Shown here: piece after piece, positions 52,501 through 59,285 of the stretch | Numbering within the stretch: position 1 is the first letter of the stretch | Layout of the letters: each line of letters starts with the position of its first letter | Assembly: GCA_947652115.1 (NCBI GenBank) | Contig: OX393564.1 | Span: 9,453,993 to 9,517,992, forward strand | Reading direction: 5' to 3' | Source: Blastomussa wellsi | Lineage: Eukaryota > Cnidaria > Anthozoa > Scleractinia > Plerogyridae | Length of the DNA stretch: 64,000 nucleotides | Translations under genes and position numbers: made by a program | The notes under the pieces: model-generated | Told to the model about the DNA's origin: nothing | The model's input: only the letters and a program-made list of their open reading frames with translations | The model's database searches: none

Positions 52501-55392
52501 TATCATCGTTGACTATTGTGTCCTTCAGATTTGTTGAAGACATCCTAGCCTTTCTTGGTACGCATTGTCCGTGGTTACACTCCATGTCTTGGCAGCTGTG
52601 TGCTCGGTGTGATCTGTGTGTTGGCGAGGATGAAGATCCTGAAGGCTGTTCATGGCATCATGTCCACTCCTGTATTCATCCCGACTGTGCACACTTCATT
52701 CCGTTAGCCTTACAGCCATTGAGGTGTGAAAAGACCTACAAGCTTAACTCCATGCTTGTTGTGGACAAGCTTCAACCCTGGATGAAGGTACGTCAAAATT
52801 TGGCCTCCCACGCAGACGTCCTTTGGGCTTCGTCACGCGTTCCTTCCCCACGGATGTCTGCTGAATCGAACGTCCACTTCCGTTCACAGGCCTTTTAATC
52901 CAATTAAAGAAAACAATCAGTATTGACTCATTGCATGACAGCTACCCTATCACATGCTGCGAATCGTTTTCTCAAAACTGGAAAGTTACCTCTCATTGGT
53001 TCGTAGCCGTGAGCTAGTTTTTGAGTTATTAGCAGTTAAAGCTAAAATTAAGGTTGTTTTAAGCAGATCATGTTGTTTCTATGGTAACCTTTTATGTCAC
53101 GAAAATGATAATGACGTGTTCACCAATGATTGGGCAGTTTTTTGATTCCATGATTGTAGCATCAACTGATAAAGAGTGGTTATAATGACCCATCAAATTC
53201 TAAGTCTTTGAAAGTGCTGGAAACTGTTTTGAGCCACCTTATCAATTGAAGCCCAAAACCGCTTTCAGCTCTTGCTAGATTAAATAACCTTTCAATAACT
53301 TCTACTTAAAAGTCAAAACCTGGGTTAAAATTGTCTGACGTTACCTTGCAATCGAGGAAAATACAAAAAAACTTGAAGCTTTCTTTTTCTCTATTTAAGC
53401 TGTCTTCATTCTGAACAAATGGAAGACTCACTGAATCTAATAATTTGTTCACACCAAACCAGATGTCCATTTGTTACACAAAACTGTGCGCCGTATTTAC
53501 CCGAAGTTAAAATAAATTCCATTGTAGTTTTATTTGGAGAAATCTAGTCAATTAAGCTTCGTTAGCAATAATGTTGTCACACGAGTTGATATGACGTTCT
53601 CCTCTTGTCTCGTTTTGTCCTTGGAAGGAAATTCGCTGTTCTGGCGTCGTCTTTCGTCTTAATAGTTCTGAAAAAGTATTTGTTGGTCTATTAACGGTTC
53701 ACTAATAAATTTTTAAAATTTGTTTTCTCTTCCTTCCGCAGCATTTCCACTACAGAAATCAGGACACAGGTAAGTTGGCAAATGCAAGTTGAAGAAATAT
53801 TTATTTGGGAATAAAACGAATGAAAGCGTTAAAATGCAGGATTTGCTTTAGTCCACTGGTTTGGTTATACTAAAAGGTATTAGTATATTCTCAGCTCCGA
53901 CTATTGCATTTCTAGCTTTTTGATTGGCTAAAAAACTCCGACTATGAGCCAATAGTCGGAGTTTTACGTCATATGGAAAGTCGGGAGTCGGGGCGCGTGT
54001 GACCGGAAGTTGTATGCTCTTCCCGGACGCTTTCTAAAATTGTGGAAATAAAAATCGGCGGCAAAACCCGGTTTGAGAATTTACTAAAACAATTATTCCA
54101 TTCGCCCTTGTTGGATATGAAGTGATTATAACCAACTCGCGCTACGCGCTCGTTGGTTATTTTATCACTTCATATCCAACGCGGGCTCATGGAATAATTG
54201 TTATATAGTTGGCACAAAGTAAGCAGTAAAGGAAAGATCGCTTCGAAAGAGTTTGGTTTGTGCAATTTTTCAAATTCGTTATTTTCTATCCGTCTCAATC
54301 TTCTCCATCCTTAAAAATTCTTGTTCCATTTTGGTTTAGTGCCACCTCTTTAGGGTTTTTCTATCTTAGTAAACTATTATTTGGAGATTACCTTCATTTT
54401 TAGGTGAATTTGTTAATTGTTTTTGTGCTGTTTTTCTTTTCTTGTAAATCTGGCAAAATAAAATGATTGATTGTTGTTTAATTTGGCTCGTCGCCAAAAT
54501 TACTCGTTTGGAGCGATGATCCGATTCCTTGAAGAATATTTGTGCATTCTGAAATACACCTTTTTCGCTTGGGCGGTTTGTTGCCCCATTACAGACCATT
54601 ACAGTGATGACACTCTTGAGAATTCTTGCTTTCAAATTTTCAAACATTTGCGTGCATATGAATAAATAATGTTGGCATGGATAAAAGAACAATTCCCTAG
54701 AGAATGTCACATGGTCTGTAATGGGGCAACAAACACGCCCAAGCGAAAAAGGTCTATTACAAAGTGGGTCAACTATGCTGCAAGAAATAAATTCAGAACT
54801 ATAGCTGTGATATAATATCTCGGCTACATGAAAATAAATCGCTTACACCGTTTCCAATCATTAGACGTTTAAACTTGCCGTTGCATGTACCACTACTTTG
54901 AATCAAAACTCCTACGAATAGTTGGCGATAGATTAATGACCTTGTATGGAAAGCGTTTGTTAATCAGACCCTTCGAGGCGTTTATACAATCAAACCTTTC
55001 CGTATGAGGTCGTAAAAAATTTTGATTGACGGAAGCCTATCGCCAACTTGTCGCAGAAGTTTAATCAGTTTTCTTTTTTCGCAGACCTGCTTCAGTTTAA
55101 GCCTGGTCGTGTGTCACGTGATGATCTGCTACTCATAGCACGTGACGTTGGCAAACAGTGGGATGTGTTAGGTCGCATTCTACTGGACGAGAAGGAACTG
55201 GAACACATTGATTACGACCAGAAGACGTTGTATGACAAGTGTTTCGTCATGCTGACTCGGTGGACAGGAGCTCAGGGATCCAAAGCCACATACGCTGCAT
55301 TAGGAAAGGCGCTAATGCAACATTTCCACACAGAAGATCTTTGTTCAAAGTATTGCTTAGAATCACAAGGCGTGCTGGAAAGTAGTGTCTAA
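32068..55392 (+). CDS. Roco GTPase: UBL-UBL-SH2-UBL-SH2-ROC-COR-Cys/His-Death
   Basis: Thirteen exons: 32068-32567, 39214-39333, 40057-40159, 41733-41841, 43321-43597, 44061-44189, 44727-44826, 48012-48084, 48389-48916, 49121-50585, 52529-52787, 53742-53769, 55085-55392. They sum to 3999 nt, 1332 residues plus stop, with all GT/AG and phases consistent. Domains: ubiquitin-like 1-75 and about 80-165, SH2 167-277, ubiquitin-like about 290-369, SH2 370-470, ROC GTPase about 495-810 (P-loop GQDHAGKTS 508-516, DFAGQ 707-711, THADK 797-801), COR to about 1134, Cys/His segment 1135-1221, Death domain about 1232-1325. There is no LRR, kinase or ankyrin block. Roco proteins are large Ras-like GTPases. 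Here phosphotyrosine- and ubiquitin-fold modules replace the usual N-terminal repeats and the output is a death fold, which suggests immune or apoptotic signalling (inference). Confidence 0.9.
32914..33066 (+). repeat. 12-bp tandem repeat, CGATA-TATCGG type
   Basis: Degenerate units of the form (A/G)TATCG-(A/G)-(C/T)-(C/T)GA, often TATCGGTCGATA, repeat about twelve times. The sense frame reads as RxVDRYIDR-like residues because the period is a multiple of three. There is no start-codon context or splice support, so it is treated as a satellite-like tract. Confidence 0.75.
34220..34290. repeat. CAACCTCGTTCCCAGGG palindromic MITE
   Basis: CTTCGTTCCCAGGGTCTCTC and TCTTCCCGCCCCC pair with GGGGGCGAGAGAGAAAGACC and CTGGGAC. 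Confidence 0.75.
35557..35626. repeat. CAACCTCGTTCCCAGGG palindromic MITE
   Basis: CTGTGCCAGGGTCTTTCTCT, CTCGCTCCAGGGGGCGGGAA, then AGAGAGACCCTGGGAACGAG and GTTG. Same family as 34220, 23159 and 51232. Confidence 0.75.
36305..36475. repeat. Inverted-repeat element, CCATGGACTA termini
   Basis: CCATGGACTATCC at the left and GGGTAGTCCATGG at the right. Internal TAGTC/GACTA blocks (GGTAGTCCATTTT-like) repeat in both orientations, with a small spacer. MITE-like. Confidence 0.7.
36990..37953. mobile_element. Pogo/Tc1-mariner-like non-autonomous element, copy 2
   Basis: Same family and orientation as 28085-29046, with shared internal blocks such as TAGTCAGCTTT-GTTTGATACC, AAGCTTAAAGGACTAGG and TCAGGCGATGAAACTTTACA. 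TA flanks both ends (36988-36989, 37954-37955). The right inner segment of about 95 bp present in copy 1 is missing, so only the last part of the right terminus (GGGCAACATACTG) remains. Confidence 0.78.
39214..41841 (+). CDS. Roco exons 2-4: first SH2 domain
   Basis: Exons 39214-39333, 40057-40159 and 41733-41841. WFHGKITR opens the SH2 fold, GQFLIKES is the beta-B strand, and [13 protein letters not shown] and [17 protein letters not shown] complete it. The beta-B5 arginine that binds phosphate in nearly all SH2 domains is Lys here (residue 193, codon 39290-39292), so phosphotyrosine affinity may be altered. A Ser-rich spacer ends exon 4. Confidence 0.88.
39566..39785. repeat. Inverted repeat with decayed hammerhead-like cores
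   Basis: Left arm 39566-39619 (TTTTGAGATAAAAATTAGCG ... ATCTCTCCGAGGT) and right arm 39732-39785 are reverse complements. Both keep stem II (ACCUC-GGA-GAGGU or a variant) followed by GAAA and UGUC/UGUU. The CUGANGA box is degraded (UUGAAAA on the left, lost on the right). They look like inverted Penelope-type terminal repeats. The spacer repeats AATATGTTT-like units. Confidence 0.6.
42325..42450. repeat. MITE-like inverted repeat, ACAGGGATGTAGCTAA termini
   Basis: CACAGGGATGTAGCTAAG at the left end and CTTAGCTACATCCCTGTA at the right, with GCCGGCT/AGCCAGC-type internal pairing. Roco intron 4. Confidence 0.8.
42509..42646. repeat. MITE-like hairpin, AAATTCTGTC termini
   Basis: AAATTCTGTCACAGCATCAC, GTGTAAAGGGATC and ATGAGATTGC-CC are mirrored by GGTGCAATCTCATGGGATCC, CACTGAGGATGATGGGATAG and AATTT. 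The centre contains CAATCCCAGGACG and its inverse CTGGGATTGGG. Confidence 0.8.
43321..43597 (+). CDS. Roco exon 5: third ubiquitin-like domain
   Basis: [59 protein letters not shown] follow the beta-grasp order of ubiquitin. The end (VQVHPWNEE, phase 2) mirrors the end of exon 1 (VQIHPWKEE, phase 2), which supports duplication of a UBL-SH2 module. Confidence 0.85.
44061..48084 (+). CDS. Roco exons 6-8: second SH2 domain
   Basis: Exons 44061-44189, 44727-44826 and 48012-48084. [50 protein letters not shown] and [17 protein letters not shown]. The phosphate-binding Arg is intact (residue 399, codon 44146-44148) inside FLVRES. Exon phases match exons 2-4 exactly (2, 0, 1 at the three exon ends). 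Confidence 0.9.
44520..44660 (+). mobile_element. Penelope-like terminal repeat fragment, copy 2
   Basis: Reverse-complement match of 6640-6745 and 57460-57575, including CGTCAGCTCTTGAATCTCTT and CAACCCAGTTGATAAAACCA. Solo fragment in Roco intron 6. Confidence 0.75.
44551..44598 (+). ncRNA. Hammerhead-like motif in PLE repeat
   Basis: Sense-strand copy identical to the 6690-6737 motif: GAUUC / CCGACGA / GGGC-UAAC-GCUC / GAAA / CGUC / GAAUC. U4 is C. It lies on the Roco sense strand and so would be present in the pre-mRNA. Confidence 0.6.
44827..48011. other. Roco intron 7
   Basis: 3.2 kb. Two similar blocks beginning GGGGGTCACCGT-CTCGTT lie at 45387 and 45723. A minus-strand open frame (46496-46762) and an inverted pair of about 95-bp arms (46672-46770, 47636-47730) mark a DNA-transposon relic. 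No extra Roco exon was needed to keep frame. Confidence 0.5.
46496..47735 (-). mobile_element. DNA-transposon relic with inverted arms, possibly Crypton-related
   Basis: The arms (AAAGGAATGTGGTTC..., GTGGGGAGGAGCATTGCGTG, ACGACCCTAATAAC) at 46672-46770 and 47636-47730 are reverse complements separated by about 870 bp. The 88-codon minus-strand frame (46496-46762) contains [20 protein letters not shown] then [10 protein letters not shown], which resembles the N-terminal region of Crypton-derived (DUF3504/KIAA1958-like) recombinase proteins. It then degenerates. The family call is tentative. Confidence 0.45.
48389..50585 (+). CDS. Roco exons 9-10: ROC GTPase and COR
   Basis: Exon 9 (48389-48916) carries beta-1 and the P-loop [20 protein letters not shown]. 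Exon 10 (49121-50585) carries switch [19 protein letters not shown], a THADK base-recognition loop, and the COR start [18 protein letters not shown] with [14 protein letters not shown] and [17 protein letters not shown]. About 190 residues separate the P-loop lysine from DFAGQ, where Roc domains normally have about 45-50. The extra part is Ser/Gln/Asp-rich and probably disordered, split by the 48917-49120 intron. The COR dimerisation region runs to about residue 1134. Confidence 0.93.
50829..50919. repeat. Foldback with CCGTAGGCCGAG apex, copy 2
   Basis: TAGTATCACTGAGACTTTTT and GTATTTTGAC pair with GTCAAAATGC and TTTTTCAGCGATACTA around the apex GAGCCCGTAGGCCGAG, which is shared with 9710-9813. 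Confidence 0.7.
51232..51320. repeat. CAACCTCGTTCCCAGGG palindromic MITE, best-preserved copy
   Basis: CAACCTCGTTCCCAGGGTCT, CTCATCTTCTCGCCCTCC, centre CTGAGCGAGAGAG, then GGAGGGCGGGAAGATGAGAG and ACCCTGGGAACGAGGTTG: an almost perfect palindrome of about 86 bp. Roco intron 10. Confidence 0.85.
52529..55392 (+). CDS. Roco exons 11-13: Cys/His segment and Death domain
   Basis: Exon 11 (52529-52787) has CARCDLC, then C-S-W-H-H-V-H-S-C and H-P-D-C-A-H, a spacing that could bind zinc. Exon 12 (53742-53769) is nine codons. Exon 13 (55085-55392) encodes a Death domain: an [18 protein letters not shown] helix start, the Trp core, [29 protein letters not shown] and [11 protein letters not shown], then a short tail and TAA. 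Death domains form homotypic assemblies in apoptosis and innate immunity. Confidence 0.9.
53895..53961. repeat. Small inverted repeat, CTCCGACTATTG
   Basis: CTCCGACTATTG at 53895-53906 and CAATAGTCGGAG at 53950-53961, with a second CTCCGACTAT inside. Roco intron 12. Confidence 0.75.
54089..54201. repeat. Long foldback, GTTGGATATGAAGTGAT arms
   Basis: ACAATTATTCCATTCGCCC, TTGTTGGATATGAAGTGAT and AACCAACTCGCG pair with GCGCTCGTTGGTTA, ATCACTTCATATCCAACGCG and GGAATAATTGT. About 50-bp arms and a GC-rich tip. Confidence 0.8.
54266..54375 (+). repeat. Dispersed repeat, copy 2 (partner at 20789)
   Basis: TTTTTCAAATTCGTT ... CCGTCTCAATCTTCTCC ... GTGCCACCTCTTTAGGGTTT. It aligns with 20789-20905 in the same orientation. 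Confidence 0.7.
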
Positions 55393-55960
55393 ATGAACAT
55401 GCGCTCGTTCAACTAAAATGAGACAAATGCAGCGATCACACACATTTGCAACTATCTGAGAGGCGAATATTTATTTAAGGGTATAGGTATGTTTTTAATA
55501 CTACTTGCCCAATCAATCAGTCACCCGAAAGAACATTTCCGATTAGAAATAATATTGTTTCACTCCTCTTTCTAAATTTTGCACAACAGTTACACACAGT
55601 TCCACGAGAATTAAGAAAGGAGAGGATACAAGTCTGACTTTTTCCCTTGAAGATGTAATATTCACTGTACAATAACGAGTAACCTTGGAAAGTTTACTCA
55701 TGCTGCTTTATCGAATTTTCCTAAGTTATTAATACAGGGGCGACTATGATTTAAAGAACTTAGACAAAGATCTTGCCATTATATCGAGCAGTTAACATTT
55801 CTCTATGTTTTTCCTGTCGTGTATGAACGTGAGATATTGTGAGCCAAAGTTTTGGCACCATCTAACTCTTCATCAAAGTTATATAGAAATGCATGCAATA
55901 TTGGAACTGCGTTTGGAAAAGAAAGAACTGCAGTTTCTGACGTTACGTCTTTCCAGTTGG

Positions 55961-56249
55961 AGCGGTTTTCAATTGAGTGTCGAAAATAATAGCGAATTGC
56001 TTTGGTTTTGCATTACTGCGCTCAGTGATTGGTTTAAACATCTCACGCCACTTTTTCAACCAATCAGAAGTAAAACCAAAACCAATCGTGACTCACGAGT
56101 GCACGTTATCCCGCGCTTTGTGTCGGCGACGTGTAGTCCGTGTAATTACTTCCAGTTTTGATTGGTCACCAGATTGTCTCCGTCCTTTGTGAGTAGTAAA
56201 TTAAAGCAATTGCTTGGTTTTGGTTTACGACTCTCAATTGAAACTCGCT
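55961..56249. mobile_element. MITE with TTTTCAATTGAGTGTCG termini
   Basis: The left end AGCGGTTTTCAATTGAGTGT-CG and the right end CG-ACTCTCAATTGAAACTCGCT are inverted. Internally TTGCTTTGGTTTTGCATTAC is mirrored by GCAATTGCTTGGTTTTGGTT-like sequence, and paired ATTGGTT/AACCAAT boxes occur. 289 bp, no coding. Confidence 0.75.
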
Positions 56250-56420
56250 AACACATAAACAACATTTCCTTTATTGATGCGAAGTATATACAATCGTTAG
56301 TTGGTTATTAACACACATGTAAAACCTAGAGGAAAGGAAATAGATGTAATTTCTGGTAAGTGATTTATTTCCTAAATGCTTTTCACACTTTATTGCTGGC
56401 GAGCGAGCGTTAGCGAGGCA

Positions 56421-56496
56421 GCACACTATTCTTGTCAACAGGGAAAAAAATCCAAATTTTTTTCGGATGTAAAACTCGAAGCCTGCGCAGTAGACT
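56421..56496 (+). repeat. Dispersed repeat fragment, copy 2
   Basis: GCACACTATTCTTGTCAACA through GCCTGCGCAGTAGACTA. Partner of 1491-1571. Confidence 0.7.
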
Positions 56497-57416
56497 AATA
56501 TCCGGGACAATTGAAACGACAATCATGCGCACATCACATGGCTGTCATATCATCCGAGATCCACGCCTGAGAGCACTTTGCATGTGAGAATTTTTCGCAC
56601 GCTGTCAGACACTTCCGAGATGCCGTTGACGTTGCCAATTTTTCCATGAAACAAGTAGATGAGCATTTTCTAATTCATTTGCTTAAAGTTTATTGCTCTT
56701 TCACTATCATCATCTTCAGTTAACATTTCCTTTTTCAGGGAAACGTCTTTAAATTCAATTCTCAGGCTTCAAACTGAAAGCTTCTTGTGTCTTCGCGGCA
56801 CGTGATGAATTTATTTGTCAGCGAAATGTTAACGCACACAGCAAAATTTTGACCAGTTGTTGACACTCAATACGTCCCAATTAACTTTAGACGCGTTTTG
56901 GGGTATCACTTTTCTTAAAATCGCGCTGGGGTGCTAATTAATAATACAAATCGATGCCCGGCCGACGACATGAAAATATGTTCGCACTAAAATAGAAGAC
57001 AAATACTCAGCAGATGGAAATGTTCATTTCCAGAAATTGTGTATTTCAGTTACGAAGATACATTTTGCGGGGAAAGCGGCACCAACTCCAAACTGCAGTG
57101 TTCTGACCAGCGAGATGTTGTTTTAAAGTCATTGCGTTACGCACTCATGAAATGGTTACACTCGAAATGCGGGTCGAAGTGTTCACAGCTAGCCGTTTAA
57201 AAATTTCCCTCAGCCGTTCAGCCTTTTTGCTCCAGCTCTAACGCCAGCAGTTACTTTCACATTGAAACCCCTAGTATAGACTATATATGTTTCCTTGCAG
57301 CTATTTTTTACTCGACCCTTTTCTCGTTCTTTATGATCAGCTCTATGCCATCTTTTCCACGCTCATCATCCACTTGGTAAGGGTGTCGAAAAGAACCATG
57401 TGATTACGTAGAGGGT

Positions 57417-57419
57417 GTA

Positions 57420-57456
<37 letters not shown>

Positions 57457-57800
57457 GTATAACAATATAATTTGGTTTTATCAACTGGGTTGATAATGTG
57501 AATTGGCCACCGTAAAGAGATTCAAGAGCTGACGTTTCGAGCGTTAGCCCTTTGTCGGAGCGAATCAAGGAATTGTGAGTCGTGTGTTGTTTTTTACAGA
57601 AAGATGGAGCTTCGCTATTGGTTGGTGCCTGGTAACGTGAAAACAACGGAATAAATTAGTTGAATATAATGAAAAGCGTTCGTTGATACCGTGAGGATTA
57701 AGAGTGCCGATTTGAAAAATAAATTTTTGTTCTAGAGTTTTGCGACTTTTCGTGCTTCCTTGGTGATTCTCATAGTTATTTGTTGTATTCATCTTCACAT
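57417..57800 (-). mobile_element. Penelope-like 3' end and terminal repeat
   Basis: The minus-strand translation from 57800 gives STKSRKTLEQKFIFQIGTLN then PHGINERFS, the conserved C-terminal end of Penelope-type proteins, followed by the terminal-repeat sequence shared with 6590 and 44520. It directly abuts a plus-strand Penelope fragment (57842-58570) in a tail-out arrangement. Confidence 0.75.
57519..57566 (-). ncRNA. Decayed hammerhead-like motif in PLE repeat
   Basis: Same layout as 6690-6737, but the core reads CCGACAA (G8 changed to A as well as U4 to C), so it should be inactive. Confidence 0.5.
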
Positions 57801-57841
57801 GCATCACATGTCAAGAATTCCATTCCTTATTCTCAGTTTCT

Positions 57842-58570
57842 TAGACTTCGCCGTCTTTGTAGTGTCGACTCTGATTTTTCCTTTGCAATTTCTTCGACAA
57901 ACGCGGCTATCCTGCTTCTGTTGTTCAAGCGGGCAATCATCGCGCCCAACAAATTGATCGACAGTCAGCACTACAAACGTCACATAGAGAAAACAACGAT
58001 AGAATTCCATTCACCCTCACATTTCACCCTCACAACCACGCGGTAAAATCCATCATTCTCAAAAACTTTAAATTACTTCAGAACGATCCCGACACTGGTA
58101 GAATCTTTTCGCAACCTCCTTTAATTTCATTCAAACGCGACAAAAACATAGGTAACTTTTTAGTCAGAAGTGCATTCCAAACAAGTGATCAACCCGGAAC
58201 TTTTAAATGCGCTCGCGCACGATGCAAAACATGCCCTTTCATTCACAACGTCGACAAAATATCTGGACCCAAGCGATCTATCAAGATCACTGATTATTTC
58301 ACCTGTATCCTAAGCCAATGTCATCTACTGCATAACTTGCACTCTTTGCAAAAAGTTATACATCGGCGAAACAGGGAGACGACTAGGCGACCGATTCCGA
58401 GAACACCTTCGGGACGTAGAGAAAGACGACAAAAATGCATCGAAACCGGTCGCGAGACACTTCAATCTCCCAAATCATTCTAAGCAACATATGGCAGTCT
58501 GCGGCCTTTCCCTTCACCAAGGAAGCACGAAAAAAGCAAGGGCTCAATTATTTGTAGTAAACTTTGATCT
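57842..58570 (+). mobile_element. Penelope-like C-terminal coding fragment (Cys motif and GIY-YIG)
   Basis: Plus-strand translation in shifting frames: FTLTFHPHNHAVKSIILKNF, then NDPDTGRIFSQPPLISFKRD, NIGNFLVRSAF, CARARCKTCPF (Cys motif), VIYCITCTLCKKLYIGETGR then RLGDRFREHL (GIY-YIG core), KPVARHFNLPNHS. A frameshift near 58305 precedes the GIY-YIG part. No reverse transcriptase catalytic region is present. Confidence 0.82.
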
Positions 58571-58897
58571 TTCATCACGCTAGAGTAACTTACAAAGACA
58601 GAAATATTTCCCCGGGAAAACTTGCAAGCCGTAAAAGTTTCGTTGTGTATGACTTCTGTAAGGTGTATGCAACAGATTTATAGGCCCTTGATTGGCTGTA
58701 TTCTGGGAAAATCGGTTGAACATTATAAAATGGTGCCAAAAATATCAAGTCAGAGAAACACGTTCAACTCCTCAGGTCATCAGTTTGACATTTGACAAAA
58801 CAGTGTCAAAATAAAAGACTTGTACCTTTGCTTAATCGAGCTTTGCAGACAGCAGAGGAAACTGGGAAAGGGAAACTTAAAAGTTGCAAACAACCCG

Positions 58898-58918
58898 CCC
58901 CCCCCCCCCCCCCCCCCC
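58898..58918 (+). repeat. Poly(C) run
   Basis: Twenty-one consecutive C residues. Confidence 0.9.
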
Positions 58919-59285
58919 TCAAAAGGCTCCTCAATATGTGCACATGGCAGTGCCCGTCCAGCGCGATAACCATTAGGCCACCGCGCCTCCCACCTCAGAA
59001 GAAATAGGAAGAAACGAGACCTCCGGGACCAAAAGAGAGTTTACCAACGTTCTTCGAAAAGCTTTTGAAGTATTTTATACTAATTAACACCCTGATAAAT
59101 TTATGCGTTTGGGATTATTTAAAAAAATTCAAGAATGTAAAATTCGCAAAAAAATCGCTGATAGCTGCGTTGGGAGGCTTGGAACAAGAGTACTCTCCCT
59201 GACTGATCACATGAACAATTTTGTTTTCATGTTGTTTACCGCTCTATTATGCTGCGGGCTCAGTTGATGGCGAAATAATTCTAAC

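Larger units (their letters stand above)
55393..59285. other. Intergenic between the Roco gene and ABCF3
   Basis: Contains the Roco 3' untranslated region, a MITE (55961-56249), a dispersed repeat (56421-56496), two oppositely oriented Penelope fragments (57417-58570), a poly(C) run and the ABCF3 promoter region. No independent gene is recognised. Confidence 0.5.

Noticed and set aside
58792..59007. Frame with a proline run upstream of ABCF3
   Set aside because: The proline run is encoded by the 21-base poly(C). No conserved sequence on either side and no splice link to ABCF3.
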